Of a stretch of 58,000 nt of DNA, positions 34,192 to 45,989 are shown in pieces. The stretch is from Diphasiastrum complanatum. Its lineage: Eukaryota > Streptophyta > Lycopodiopsida > Lycopodiales > Lycopodiaceae. The notes under the pieces were generated by a model. The model ran no database searches. It was not told where the DNA came from and saw nothing but the letters and a program-made list of their open reading frames with translations. Every line of letters starts with the position of its first letter. Position 1 is the stretch's first letter. The DNA lies in NCBI GenBank assembly GCA_029204225.1, contig CM055095.1:52737836-52795835 (forward strand), written 5' to 3'. The translations under genes were made by a program, and so were the position numbers.

Positions 34192-34390
34192 TACCCTTAC
34201 AAAAGTTCATGACAACTGGGTGTGGTAGTGGTGCACGTCAAATTCAGCTTGCTACCCTTACAAAAATTCAAGATGGCATGGCATGACACCGGGATGACAT
34301 ACGTGTGGTAGGCGTGCACCAACCTTAACAAAATTTTAAGATGGCATGGAATGAGAGCGGGTTGACATAGGTGTGGGTGAGAATCATACA
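34192..34390. repeat. Degenerate ~62-bp tandem repeat, 3 units
   Basis: Units begin ACCCTTACAAAA(G/A)TTCA or ACCTTAACAAAATTTTA, followed by GATGGCATG and a GTGTGGTAG(T/G) block. Present also in the right arm at 52560-52760 in inverse orientation. Confidence 0.65.
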
Positions 34391-34598
34391 TTGTCTCTTC
34401 AAAGTTCGAACTCCCAAGTAATCAACACTCAAAGTCTCAAAGGAAAGCAATATATTGTCTTTTCAAAGTCCCAAGAGAGCTGACTCCAAATATTCAGGAG
34501 GTTGACTTGATGGTCCCAAGGGTTCCTCCACATATTCCGGCCCCCCTCATGACCAACCCCACCCTTGCTCACGAGGCGCACCGACCCCTTTTCTTTCT

Positions 34599-34649
34599 TT
34601 CTCTCTCTCTCTCTCTCTCCTTTTTTCTCGACCGCTCTCCCTCCCTCTC

Positions 34650-34695
<46 letters not shown>

Positions 34696-34729
34696 TTTTT
34701 CTCGACCGCTCTCCCTCCCTCTCCCTCTC

Positions 34730-34771
<42 letters not shown>

Positions 34772-34835
34772 TTTTTCTCGACCGCTCTCCCTCCCTCTCC
34801 TCACCCCTCTCTCTCTCTCTCTCTATCTCTCTCTC
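34599..34835. repeat. (CT)n / TTTTTTCTCGACCGCTCTCC minisatellite upstream of LBD copy 2
   Basis: Three units each consist of a (CT)n run, then CCTTTTTTCTCGACCGCTCT and CCCTCCCTCTCC. They lie about 1.3-1.5 kb upstream of the LBD start codon. The same structure is in the right arm (52113-52350), and copy 1 has a plain (GA)n at the equivalent place. All frames across it are low-complexity and are not proteins. Confidence 0.85.
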
Positions 34836-36095
34836 GCGCATGCACACGCACACCCACATCTTTGTACGATCTCTGACTCCTGTGCTTTACGGAGCACTCC
34901 AACTCACTGCGGGGATCCATTTCAGGCATTTATGTATCATCCTCCTCCTACTCCGACGGTCCTGCTCCTTTCCGCCACCTCCTCTCCAGCTCCTCATCAT
35001 CAACAGCATCATTATTCGTCATCCAAAAAGTTTTAAGTCAGTATTTAGTGTGTGTCCTGTAGTGATTGTAATCTCGCTGGCTGCGAGAAACCCACGTGAA
35101 GTTTTGATACTTGCTTTCTTGTCCTTCACTCTGCCAGATTTAAACTTGAACCTACCGGTTCTCATCTGCTGTGCAGCAGTTGCATCAATTCTCATCTGTT
35201 GCATCAAGGAATCGGGAATCGGGATGGGCTGCTATCATGATGATGCTCTGCTATTTTAATTAGCAGGGAGCACTGAAATGCTTTTTTCTTCTGTTGGCCG
35301 CCACCTTCTACTCACATTTGTCCTGTTCCTTAGTCTGGTTTTTTTCCGTTGTTCCTACTCGCCTCTGAAGATTCCTTGCCTTTAGATAGAAATATATGCA
35401 AATTGCAATCTGCAAATTGCGGTTACTCGTGACTCGTGAGCATAGCATAGTAGATCACTCTGGAGTGGCCTCAGATCCAGGAGTACTGTATGCATATCCA
35501 TACCCCAGACGTGATTGACTTACAGCTGTAGTCGCGTGTGCTTTCTTTTCTAGTATACATTTGAGAATAATACTCAGATCATATATATATTGTCGTTGGC
35601 TTAAAAGTGCAAATCCAAACGGATTACGATAGCTTGTATGTTCGAGCAGCATCTCGGTTGCTACTATATCACATTTGGGTGAGTACTTGCTAAACACCCT
35701 TCCAATCATAGTTCCGCTAAAATTATTTCTCAAACTCGCGGAAAATAGGTACATAAGCTTTTCTGAATCTCGAGGTGTGCGTTGGTCCAAGGAATGAATT
35801 TTATGAATGCCATGAAACGTTTCCCGCTATCTAACATGCTTTGGATAGTTATTCTCAGTGATTTGGAATTTGAAGATAGTAAACTTTTTTGTGGCTTTGA
35901 TTTAACAGAAATTACCCTGTTGGTATTTTAGGCGAAGTCATCGACCCAAATAGCTTTTTGCTAGCTGGCTGCAATATGCTAGTGGTAGCCAGCAAGAAAG
36001 ATTTAACTTAAATCTTATTGTTCTCTCAGGAAAATAAGTAAACTCACATTTTTAATACGCGTGAATTCAGACCTTAGAAGTGAAAGAAGAACAAG

Positions 36096-37295
36096 ATGAG
36101 TTGCAACGGCTGTCGAGTTCTTCGCAAAGGATGTAGTGACAAGTGTATTTTGCGTACATGCTTAAAATGGATTGATTGCGCGGAAGCACAAGCGCACGCT
36201 ACGCTGTTTGTTGCCAAATTCTATGGGCGTGCGTGCCTGTTTAGCTTTATCCATGGTGTGCAGGAAAAGCAAAGACCAGGTAAATTACAGTCTGGAATCT
36301 GGATTCTGCTTGTCTCCTCAAATTTTCATAGTGAATTAAATTGAAACATTTTCTGTTATGAGTCGTGACTGATCTGAAGCCATTTTATCAATCTCTAGTA
36401 AGAGAATTGACAGTAGTATGCTTTTCTGTTTGCAGCACTCTTCAAATCTCTTCTCTACGAGGCCTGTGGAAGAACTATTAACCCAGTTTTCGGGGCTGTG
36501 GGGTTACTGTGGTCCGGAAAGTGGGATGTCTGTCATGCTGCAGTTGAAAAGGTTCTCAGAACGGGTTCGTTGCGCCAAGTGCCGCAAGCTGCAGTTTCAC
36601 AAAGCTCTGAGAAAGTACAGAGCTCTCCACCCAAAGCTCAATCTACTTTGAAAAGAGTAACTAAGAATGTGTCTTATTATCCCCATTTGGTTCCTCCGCT
36701 ATTTGAGGACGTACAAACAGATAGTTTGAGTGGTGATGCGCACCATACTGTACAGCAGCACGAAAGTTTTGATATTTGCCAGCAAAAACAAATTGGTAGG
36801 CTTGATGCTAACTTGCAACCACGAATCAAACTAGAAGAGACTCCTTCCTCGACTCTTAGTCAAAGGACTTTCTCAAAAGAAGAGCATGACGAGCTGTTTG
36901 CTGAGTCAAACGCTTCAAGAAAACGACTACACAGCTGGACTGAGAGCTCATCAGATATAGGTTGCGTGGCGTCGACAAGAGTGCGGATTATAGAAGGAAT
37001 CACTGGAAACTATGCAAGTACTCCTTGCAAGATCGACGCTCTATTTCCAGTTCAGCAGGCTAAGTCAATTCCTACAGACTACATAGATTTGAATTTAACG
37101 TTAAGCTCATATGGTGCTCCTTCTTATGAATCAAGATTGGGAGTTAAAACTCCTCTTCCTTGCGTCTCAGTGTGCTCTGAAAGCTCAACGAGTGACTTAT
37201 CTTCTGCAGATATCACTTTTACACCAATGACACGAGACGCTAATGCCAACAATCATAAGCTAGAACTTAATTCCCTTTTTCAAGCTGATACTTAA
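36096..37295 (+). CDS. Class II LOB-domain transcription factor, copy 2 (left arm)
   Basis: Exon 1 is 36096-36279 and exon 2 is 36436-37295, with a 156-bp GTAAAT..TTGCAG intron in phase 1; the spliced length is 347 residues. The start ATG is fixed by an in-frame TGA 15 nt upstream. The C-block CNGCRVLRKGCSDKC has all four Cys. AKFYGRACLFSFI and GAVGLLWSGKWDVCHAAVEK complete the LOB domain. The C-terminal half is Ser-rich, with YIDLNLTLSS giving an LxLxL repressor-type motif, and a basic SRKRLHS stretch that may be a nuclear signal. By family this is a sequence-specific nuclear regulator. No disruption is seen. The intron position matches copies 1 and 3. It differs from copy 3 at scattered residues (for example LFEDVQTDS / LYEDVQTAS). 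Confidence 0.93.
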
Positions 37296-38060
37296 ACTGT
37301 GACTTTGATAAGTGTAATTCTTTGCCACACCCTTAGTAGCCGAGTTGGCGACGTTGTTGTGCGTTCACTAAGGAGCAGGCTTCAGTAGGGACCGCTGCGG
37401 AATTTGGATAGGTGGGAGCCTTGTGCTTCAATCTTCAGTAGGTCTGTAATGTATACTCATGCACGGTGTATGAGTTGAATATAATGGAAGCCATCGCTAT
37501 CAAATATAAGAAACAAGCACTGGACTAGAGAAACTAGATTGATGTAAAATGCACCATTTGAGGCAACATAATCATGCTCTCTTTCTTGTGAAACCTACAT
37601 GTTCTCTTTCTATTGCAATCATTTTGTCAACTTTTTCGAAAAAATCGAAATGCTTCAAATTATGCTTGTTAAACTCTCTGCCTTGAGTATGTTAATTTGA
37701 GATCTTGGGAATGTAAGATCATGACTTATATTTGTTGTTCAGCATATATATATATATGAAGTATCAAAGGTGCAGCATGATGTGTCATAAATATTTGCAA
37801 ATTAACTGTAGTGTCCTACTGCTAATTTGAATTTAATTTTGGGACAAATCTAACTCATGAAATATCAACTTTTTAATGGTGTGATCCATGAATATTGAGT
37901 TTCTTACAGCAATTTCCTACTGATTTGATGTTGTCCTTGTGTTTAGAAGTTTAGCAGTTGACTTTCATATTTCATTTTATAACATTATGGAGTGATTTTT
38001 ATCAAGGCATAGTCTTCTAAATTATTCTCTACTTTTAAAATGAATACCTTTACATCTGAT
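37296..38060. other. 3' flank of LBD copy 2
   Basis: Non-coding, shared with the 3' flanks of copies 3 and 4. It likely contains the 3' UTR; no polyadenylation site was assigned. Confidence 0.5.
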
Positions 38061-38067
38061 GCAAGGG

Positions 38068-38328
38068 TTATTCAATTATGGCTAAGTTTAACAGCCTTTG
38101 CCATAATTCTATGGCCGTTTTACTGGTGCAAGAATTTAGTCCCCAAAACTTAAATTTCTGAAAAATAAATTTGTGATGCTCCACAATATTCCTCTCAACA
38201 TTTTTGTCATAGGACATAAAAGGTACTCGAGGAGTGACTAAGCAAGGAGTAGCACAAGGTGAGGAGGACTCTCTATGCGACATACCCGTGCATGGGAGAC
38301 CAACTCTTCTAGACCATCCCCATAGCAA
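38068..38328 (-). other. Shared unknown frame, left-arm copy
   Basis: A roughly 86-codon frame (LPCTGMSHRESSSPCATP, FMSYDKNVERNIVEHHKF) is found in all three units (also 48588-48902 and 56148-56444). No family is recognised. Because the units are recent duplicates, persistence of the frame is weak evidence of coding. It could be a retroelement fragment. Confidence 0.3.
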
Positions 38329-38922
38329 GACCCATCTAGGAGGCTCCTTTCATGAGGGCGCCACTACATCACATTTTAGGTTGTAGGATGTTTTGGGAAG
38401 ATACCCAAAATTACACTAAATCTTGCCAAAATTGACGCTACCATCAATAGATGAGGTGATTGTTGACCATTACATAAAGTCCCAATGTTAAAACGACATT
38501 TTGTTGATTTGTTAATATTACTTTTTCTTTTTTATTTCACTTTTTATGTACATGCAGACGTGTCCAATTGTTTCTTGACATAGTGGCTTCTACGTAACGT
38601 AACATTTTGAGTCCACATGCATAACTTTTTAGTGGTAAGTTTGATTTCAACGGAGTTTGGTGTGATCCAATGATATCTTACATGGGATACTTCCAAGCTA
38701 ATAATAGTATGGTTAAAAAGTTATGTGAAGTCAAAGGTATTAGTTGAAAATAGGTTTTAAATATTGTAATAATACAAAAGGGATATTTGCACTAGTTATT
38801 ATAAGGCCCTTTTGGTGCTCAAAACTCCCCTAATGAGTTACCATTTTTCACCAGTCCAGCAGGAACTGCTATATTGTGCCAGATTTGCAGAGTCAAATGA
38901 AGTTCGCAATGTAGCCGGTGAC

Positions 38923-38926
<4 letters not shown>

Positions 38927-39003
<77 letters not shown>
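38927..39003. repeat. (AT)n microsatellite, left arm
   Basis: About 77 bp of alternating AT. Homologous arrays lie in the right arm (47979-48079) and, much shorter, in the third copy (55605-55640). Confidence 0.95.
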
Positions 39004-39006
<3 letters not shown>

Positions 39007-39879
39007 ATTTATCTATGTATATGTGTATTGTATTATATTTATGATTGAATTGATAGAAAGATAGGTAGTTCTATCTTATGGTGGGTGGATCAATCATTTC
39101 TTTTATGGACCTATGTATTGAAACGTAGATAACATTAGGACATTGATGTGTTTTTCGTAGATTATATGTATAGAAAAGTGGATTAAGATGTATAAACCAT
39201 ATAGAAATTGCTTGATTTAACAAGATGATGGATGCACGTTCAAATTAATATGTGTTTTCACAATTGAATCGGTGTACCATTTTAATTTAGCAAATTAAGC
39301 CCATTAATATTTTATAATATATACGAGGGACATGATTGATAGGTAAAAATGAATTTGTTTTCACATTATTTGAAAAGAATGAAACAATGTATGTGGAGCC
39401 ATGATCAATATTACTTTGGTAATCTGAAGTACATATATGTGTAAATAAAATTCATAAATGTGGTATTGCATTGGCGTCATGCGACAAATCCGCCATACCT
39501 TAAGAGTTTATTATCCAAATATGTCCTCACTAGATACAACAACAAAAATTGGTGGTTTCCCATGGCTATTCCGACATAAAATCACAAGGAATCATTTCTT
39601 CAACTTTGAGCCTATGTCGGAGGATATGTTGAAAATTGTATCAAAAAATACGTTGAGAATGTTCTCTCGCAATTCGACACGACAATTTTTTACAAATCTT
39701 GATTTTCGACCACCAGCATGGCACCAGATTGATTTTTGATTAGCCGTCAAGTTCTAGGCTAAAAGCATGATTTGGTGGTACAACATGGACTGTCAAGGAC
39801 CACTACCTTTTTTGAGTAGAAATGCACTCAAAAAAGGTTTATTGTTTAACATTCTAAAGTGGGTCCACTAGAGTTGAAG

Positions 39880-40830
39880 AGTTCAAAAACCTCAAGTTCG
39901 TCTTATCATTAGATGAACTCCTCATTTAGGATTGCTTACAAATCAAGTTAGATTTCTTAAGATCTTTATGGAATCTTGTGAATGGTGGAGTTAATCCCGA
40001 AGATAAACTTAAAATTTCCCTAATGTCTTTGATTGGTATTGTACAAGATTGGTTTTATAATCAAGACTTGAGAAAATGATCTAATTGGGAAGTAGTTAAA
40101 GCTGGACTGGTTACAAGGTTTAAGTCCATGAAGCTCCTGAAAGACTCTTTTTTTCTATTAAGTAAAATCAAAATGTAAAAAGAAAAAAAATGTTACATGA
40201 TTATATTGAAAGTATCAAGCATCTTTGATCGGAATGTGAACCTGATATCTAGAATGATGAGGCTATGGTTATGTGTTTTTTGGTCGGATTGCCAAAACGA
40301 ATCCGATGTGAGCTCACATTGTGAACAATATCAGACATGAGCTCAAACATTGTGAACAATATATGACATTGTAGCAAACAATGGATGAAATTATTTGAAA
40401 GAAGACGAAGTTTCATACGATGAGCCGCATGTTGGAATTTTGCCATACAATGTACGGAAACCGACCACAACTTGTATTATGATAGCATAAAATAATATCA
40501 ATTTGACAGCTTAATTAATGATGGAGAAGTTTGAAAAATTTGGCCAGAAGCAGCAGTTGTAGTTGGATAAGATGCAAGCGCAGTTTGATGCAAAGCTGAA
40601 AGCCTTGGAAGAACAACATGCAAATATTGAAAAGGTGCTGAGACATTACTCAAAGTTTTTTCTAGAAAAGAGAATGTCTGGTGTGCAATCTGTGCGAGTA
40701 ATCACACCATGATCGAGTGTCCACCTTTGAAGAGGCGAATGACTAATACTCATTGTCATCTATGCAACTCAAATGGACACGAAACTGCTTTTTGTCCTCC
40801 GATTATTCAACAAAAATATCAAAAGTGTGG
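39880..40830 (+). mobile_element. Ty3/gypsy gag with zinc knuckles, decayed
   Basis: With several stops the + strand reads GGVNPEDKLKISLMSL, IVQDWFYNQ and NWEVVKAGLVTRFKSMKLL, the retrotransposon gag core (capsid). Further on comes a Gln/Lys-rich stretch (KALEEQHANIEKVL), then two zinc knuckles: CAICASNHTMIEC (one residue short of the standard spacing) and CHLCNSNGHETAFC (CX2CX4HX4C). The following protease is not recognisable. A TSD or LTR was not found. Confidence 0.75.
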
Positions 40831-40884
40831 TTTTCACAAAGGATAAAAAATGGCCAGCTAGGACACGACTTATCATTAAGGGAT

Positions 40885-41005
40885 ATTAGAACTCAAAATA
40901 GGCCCTTTGTAAAGATGCTTTTTTTTTTTTTTACTTTGCACGCTTTCAACGCTTAAGTGGCCCAATCAATTGTGTCCATCTATGTCAAACTGTAACAGTG
41001 GTTGA
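40885..41005. repeat. 120-bp direct repeat, copy 1 (partner 44526-44650)
   Basis: The block from TATTAGAACTCAAAATAGGC through a poly(T) run to ACAGTGGTTGAC occurs twice, about 3.64 kb apart. In both places copia RNase H sequence on the - strand follows, but the second place lacks about 450 bp between. This indicates a duplicated segment with a deletion in one copy. Confidence 0.8.
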
Positions 41006-41159
41006 CGGACAAAAAATGTTTTTGCCCTTCCCTGCCAAATTTTGGTGATTTTCAAAAATCCCGCAAGCCAGAACAAATGATTGTGATTGGACCACAAGTA
41101 CTGCCCAAATACTCTTTTGCTGCCCGTATTTGTACACTTGAGGTTGATTTGACGTCAAT

Positions 41160-41690
41160 AGTCATAAACTATAGCTAACTAATCAGATAGAGCCATACAA
41201 CACTGATTGTTGCATGGAAGTATAGAAGGGCTGATTTGTAGAAATTGTAGATTTTGAAGCAATCTTCCAAGCCATATGATCTCCTTTACTGCCGATGTTG
41301 ATGCAATGTATTCAGATTTTGTAGATGACAACGAAATGCATTTTGGCTTTCTGCTGTTCCATGAAATGGCTCCTCCTGCAAGGAAACAAATATACCCAGA
41401 TGTGGATTTTTTGGTATCAATGTCTCCTACCCAATCAGAATCTATGTAGGTAACAAGTGTAACTGCAACAACATCTGTAATTTAGTTATAGCACAAAGTA
41501 TAGTGCTTCGTCGCTTGAATGTACCTCATTAGTAGTTGTAGAGCCTTCCAATGTTGTAGGCCTGGATTGGACATATATTGCGACAATGTTCTTACAGTAT
41601 AAGCTAGATCAGGATGTGTGTAGATCATAGAGTACATTATCAATCTGATGATGGACTGATAAGGATATCTTATCATTGCTCTCTGCTATC
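41160..41690 (-). mobile_element. Ty1/copia RT C-terminus and RNase H
   Basis: The minus strand reads YPYQSIIRLIMYSMIYTHPD, LAYTVRTLSQYMSNPGLQHW, YIQATKHYTLCYN, then DSDWVGDIDTKKSTSGYICF, GGAISWNSRKPKCISLSSTK and SEYIAS with EIIWLGRLL. This is the standard copia stretch ending in the RNase H active-site region (SS T-E-A-E-Y changed to SS-T-K-S-E-Y). It has one or more frame breaks and a stop. Confidence 0.9.
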
Positions 41691-41944
41691 AGTTCATTGC
41701 TGTCATTTTGCTTTTTTTTGTCTTTTGTTCGAAACATATTCTTGCATTCTACAAACTTGATCTCGATCATCTATTGTAAAATATGAGGACACATACAAGG
41801 AAGTGCAAAGCCGCCTCTAAGGCCACTGTTGAAATTCTGAGACATCGAGCGCACCTCCTAGCATACACAAGCGATTTATGTGAGGATTTACAATGAACAA
41901 TTTGTGTTAAAATTAATACTATCTGTTTTGTAGGAAAAAACAAA

Positions 41945-42751
41945 ATGGATGAGTACCCGATCCTGCAAAAGTTCTGTTACTCAGCCGAGGAGCTTCATGA
42001 AGAGTATGGCTTGAGCCTAGAGGGCAAACTTGCAAAAGACCTCCTAGACACTGATCTGCCAGACAGTCAGTGGCTAATAGTCTTCAGATTGAGATATAGA
42101 AAAAATGTTAAGATATATCTTAACCAACTACATCCACAATTTGTGGATGACTGCCATCTGTTGTTCCACAAGCTCTACCAAGCTCCTCCCTCCTGTGGCG
42201 AAATCATAGCCAGATTCGCCAAATCCTATGCCTTTGAGCACTGCAAGGCCGCCAAATTGGACCTGCCTATCACAAGATAGCATGGGCGAGATTTGGTGAG
42301 AATGTGATTGCAATGTGTAGTAGAAAGATGGATGGCCTTCAGAAAAAGCTGGTAAATTGGAGCAGGGCTAACGGGCTTGCTCAAAGTGGCAGCCATAAGT
42401 TGGAGACAAGAGCACTCCAACAAGTTTAGAGGTGAGGACAGTGTGTCCCACGATGCTTTGTCCACTCCAGGATATATGCCTAAGGTGGAGGCGATGAATC
42501 AGAGAGTCGCAGAAAGATCAGGGAGGATGCTTGCAACGCTGTTAGAATTAAAGGATAGCATTAAGAAGAAGAAGAAAAAACTGCTAGTCAAGCAGGGTGA
42601 AAACGCGGTCGTCCAAGTAATCAAGGACGAGATTCATGAGCTGGAGAAACGCCTGGTTGAGCTACGGACACCGACTCCTCCCAATGAAGAGGAGATAAAA
42701 GAAGTGGATGATGAGCTCAATTTAATCAGGCACAAAGTTAAAAAAGGTTAA
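41945..42751 (+). pseudogene. Unknown gene with charged helical C-terminus
   Basis: Frame 1 (41945-42280) reads MDEYPILQKFCYSAEELHEE, KDLLDTDLPDSQWLIVFRLR and IIARFAKSYAFEHCKAAKLD. It then appears to shift to IAWARFGENVIAMCSRKMDG (42265-42420). A third frame (42377-42751) carries a Lys/Glu-rich, probably coiled-coil stretch (ELKDSIKKKKKKLLVKQGEN, IHELEKRLVELRTPTPPNEE). Composition is protein-like in all three and there may be one original gene with frame breaks or unrecognised introns. No family is known to me. It lies between retroelement fragments. Confidence 0.4.
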
Positions 42752-42835
42752 AGTGCAAGAGGATGCCCAGTCCCTCAGAAGAGAGGTTGTAGAGGAGGAG
42801 GTAAAATTTTTAGTAGTCTTCTTTTTTCTATTTGG

Positions 42836-43160
42836 TACTTTTCGATCTTTTGAAACTTATGAATGCGTTGTGGTCATTATAATGAAACATTTGGAAATTT
42901 TAATAATTTTCATGTTGTTTTTTTGGTACTTTTAAGATTTTTTTGGGTACTTTTGATACTTGTGGATTTGCTTTTTTATACTGTTTGGCATTTTCTATGC
43001 AATGTTTGGTACTTTTGAGATCTTGTTTGATACTTTTGGTATTTTTGAATTCATTTTTTTATTCTGTTTGGCACTTTTATGTTTTGTTTGGTAGTTTTTT
43101 GAAAATTCTTGATAGTTTTGAAGCTAATGTATAATATATACAGTGTTGGCTATTGTTTGG
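42836..43160. repeat. Degenerate TTTGGTACTTTT repeats
   Basis: About ten variants of (T)TTGGTACTTTTGA in 320 bp at irregular 12-40-bp spacing, on a T-rich background. It may be intronic sequence between the unknown gene's blocks. Confidence 0.6.
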
Positions 43161-43299
43161 TACTGTTGTTTATTGTTCACTTTGTTCCCAAGATCCCACT
43201 TGGTGGATGGGGCAAACTATATCCACACCCTTGGGTTTTACATTGCATGTGGTGAGTCTTTGGACTCCACCTTTTTTCTCGGATCATTCATGTTTTCCT

Positions 43300-43440
43300 G
43301 TAGGCATTCTTACCATCCATTATATTTCGTTGTGACCATAAACACCAAAGACTTTTGTGTGAAACCAGGGTGCAGCGAGAAGATCCCCGAGGAGGCCAGG
43401 GCTTGGGCTCACAAGGGGCTTGGAAAGAGTAAGTTTCTTT
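43300..43440 (+). pseudogene. Exon-like block of unknown function
   Basis: After a TGTAG acceptor-like site (43303) the frame reads HSYHPLYFVVTINTKDFC and SEKIPEEARAWAHKGLGK, followed by a GTAAGT donor. It may be a downstream exon of the gene at 41945-42751. Unrecognised. Confidence 0.3.
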
Positions 43441-43839
43441 TGGTGCTGATTGCTTTGCTACTCTTGGAGTATTCCAACAACGATATTTGTTACTCTGGAG
43501 AACTCTAGATTTAGACTTATAACACATTTCCGAGTCTTTTCATGTTTCAAAGTACCACCTTTGGTTTTCTATTTGTCAATTTTGGTATGAAAGGCGGTCT
43601 TTAGTTTTAAACTGATTGGCCCTACTTTAGCAATAATTGGTTTTAGAAGTCTTAACTAATCAATATAAACTATTGATCTTTTTCTACACATCGATTATGT
43701 GAGTTAATGGGTAATATGGCATAACATATTGAAAGTACATATTGGGACTTTTGGTTCTTCCCTTAATTTGAGAGCTCAAATTTGACAAATTTTTTAACTA
43801 TTTTGCTAACATAGTAGTACACTCCATACCATTAGAAGA

Positions 43840-44530
43840 TGATGCAAAGCCAGTCCAAGCAAAACCTTACCACTGTAATCTACTTTATAGCGAGAAAATC
43901 AAAGAAGATATATAAAGATTACAGCCTGCGGGTTTGATTAAGGAAATAGAGCACACAACATGGTTATCTCCCATAGTGATGGTTCCCAAGAAGAATGGTA
44001 AGTTAAGGATATGTGTGGACCTAAAAGAACTGAATAAAGTCACAAAGAAAGACCACTTTCCTTAAACATTAATCGATGCTATATTAGAAGAAATGGCAGG
44101 AGCTGAGGCAATAATTTTTTTGGATGGTTTTAGTGAATTTCTTATTCAATTAGATCCAAAAGACATCATAAGACTGCATTTGCCACAGAGTTTAGTACAT
44201 ATGCATATCAAGTAATGCCATTCGGACTCTCTAATGCTCCATCAACTTTTCAAAGAGTAATGTAGTTTGCATTTAAAGATTTACTGCATAGGATTTTAGA
44301 AATCTATCTGGATGATATCGGTGTTAATCGAAATCTTGTGATCATCTTGATTGTCTTGAAAAGATTTTAATCCAATGCAGGAAATATGAAATCTCGTTGA
44401 ACCTGCAGAAATGTCAAATTTGGGTAACACACGGTGTTGTCTTAGGATATATCATATCTAAAGATGGTATATCCACGGATCCAGCTAAAGTGAAAGTTAT
44501 TCAAGACATGCCACTACCAGCCAAAATATT
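43840..44530 (+). mobile_element. Ty3/gypsy reverse transcriptase, plus-strand fragment
   Basis: Reading across frame breaks: LQPAGLIKEIEHTTWLSPIV, VPKKNGKLRICVDLKELNKV, DAILEEMAGAEAIIFLDGFS, a frameshift, [28 protein letters not shown] (catalytic YLDD) and LGYIISKDGIS. This is a near-complete gypsy RT palm with several stops. RNase H is absent, cut by the repeated segment at 44526. Confidence 0.9.
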
Positions 44531-44650
44531 AGAACTCAAAATAGGCCCTTTGTAAAGATGTTTTTTTTTTTTTTTTACTTTGCAGGCTTTCAACGCTTAA
44601 GTGGCCCAATCAATTGTGTCCATCTGTGTCAAACTATAACAGTGGTTGAC
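44526..44650. repeat. 120-bp direct repeat, copy 2 (partner 40885-41005)
   Basis: Same block as at 40885, with a longer poly(T) run. It directly cuts off the gypsy RT, so the segment was inserted after that element. Confidence 0.8.
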
Positions 44651-45330
44651 AATAACAAGTGTAACTGCAACATCTGTAATTCTATTATAGCACAAAGCAT
44701 AGTGCTTCGTCGCTTGAATGTACCTCATTAGTAGTTGTAGAGCCTTCCAATGTTGTAGGCCTGAATTGGACATATATTGCGACAATGTGCTTACAGTATA
44801 AGCTAGATCAAGATGTGTGTAGATTATAGAGTACATTATCAATCTGATGATGGACTGATAAGGATATCCGCTCATCTCCTTCTGTTCTGCATTAGTTTTA
44901 GAATGCATGTCTTTGGATAGCTTGGATCATGGATCCATTGGTGTGTCTATCTACTTACAGTCCTCCATGTCATATCTGCAAAGTACATTGTTCAGATATG
45001 CTTCCTGGCTTACAATAATCCTTCTTCTTGTGCAATCTCTAGTGATCTCCATACCAAGTAGGTAATGAACTGGCCCTAAATCAGTCATTTTAAATTCTTG
45101 TGACAATAGAGACTTTGTCTTGTGTATAACTGAGTTGAGTTGCTGATGATTAAAGATCAATCATCGACATATAAAGCTATTATCACATAGCTTGAGCCTT
45201 TGTTCTTGAGGTACACATTTGAGTCTACAAAGCATGAAGTAAAATCGTGCTGCAACAAGAAGTGATTAATTCGTTCATACCAGGCCCTAGGAGCTTGCTT
45301 AAGGCTGTAAAGTGCCTTCTGCAATTTGCA
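44597..45330 (-). mobile_element. Ty1/copia reverse transcriptase
   Basis: From 45330 downward the minus strand reads LQKALYSLKQAPRAWYERIN, SSYVIIALYVDD (catalytic YVDD, followed by a stop), QEFKMTDLGPVHYLLGMEIT and REGD-like decay. It ends with YPYQSIIRLIMYSIIYTHLD and LQHWKALQLLMRYIQATKHY, the last part nearly identical to 41482-41676. One frameshift and several stops. It abuts the gypsy integrase on the same strand. Confidence 0.9.
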
Positions 45331-45900
45331 CAACCATCTTCATGATAAGTCCGCAGAGGATCTTGTTCGATGATTCTACTTGTCCGATGCAGTGTGGGTA
45401 ATAGGGTGTACTTTTCCTATGGACAACCAGATAAGTAGATAACAAGTGAGTGATAGTCTCATTTGAAAATGCGTTCCGCAATCACTCACAAATTTTAGCA
45501 GGCACTCAAAATGCACCAAGATGTTCTCATACAGAAATTTAGCAGTGGAGTTGGTATCAGCTTTTCTCACTACTTTGGCTTCTACCCATTAGTCAAGTAG
45601 TCGATGGCTACAATGATATAGTGAGCTTGCAAGCCACAGGCAGCTGGACCAATAGGGCCGACATAGTCAATTTTTCAAACAACATTTTAGCCAAAATAGG
45701 TCTTAACAACATTCTATTCTTTCCCTGGGTTTGGTTGATGAACCGTTGGCACACGTCACACATTTTAACTTGATAGTGAATATCTCTGAACATTGTGAGC
45801 CACCACAGGCCGTGTTGCAGCATTTTTCTATTGGTAGCTTTGGCAACAAAGTGTCCTCCTCCTATTCCTTCGTGGGTGATACCTACGACATGGGACACTT
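45320..45900 (-). mobile_element. Ty3/gypsy integrase (H2C2 zinc finger and core)
   Basis: The minus strand reads HEGIGGGHFVAKATNRKML, GLWWLTMFRDIHYQVKMCDV with CQR next (the HHCC zinc-binding module), then after a frame break AHYIIVAIDYLT (first catalytic Asp), KFVSDCGTHF (second Asp region), and in the next frame THLLSTYLVVHRKSTPYYPH with GQVESSNK (catalytic Glu). A complete but frame-broken catalytic triad. Confidence 0.9.
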
Positions 45901-45989
45901 CGTGTGGTAGGACACAGCGGTGTATGATTCCATTGTTACAGATGCGAAAGTTGTCCTGCTATCAACGTGAAAGGGACACATTCAATGAT

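Noticed and set aside
34507-35259. Long Ser/Leu-rich (or Arg/Glu-rich on the other strand) frames over the CT/GA arrays; same at 52021-52517, 26788-27012, 30181-30444, 32115-32366 and 54596-54793
   Set aside because: They are translations of (CT)n/(GA)n repeats, which are open in several frames on both strands. No non-repetitive conserved part exists.
36418-36651. Alternative 77-codon frame over LBD exon 2 (also 50299-50532 and 13300-13530)
   Set aside because: A shadow of the LBD reading frame; the spliced LOB-domain frame explains the sequence fully.
38812-39048. Ile-Tyr repeat frame over (AT)n; same at 47916-48140
   Set aside because: Artefact of the alternating AT array.
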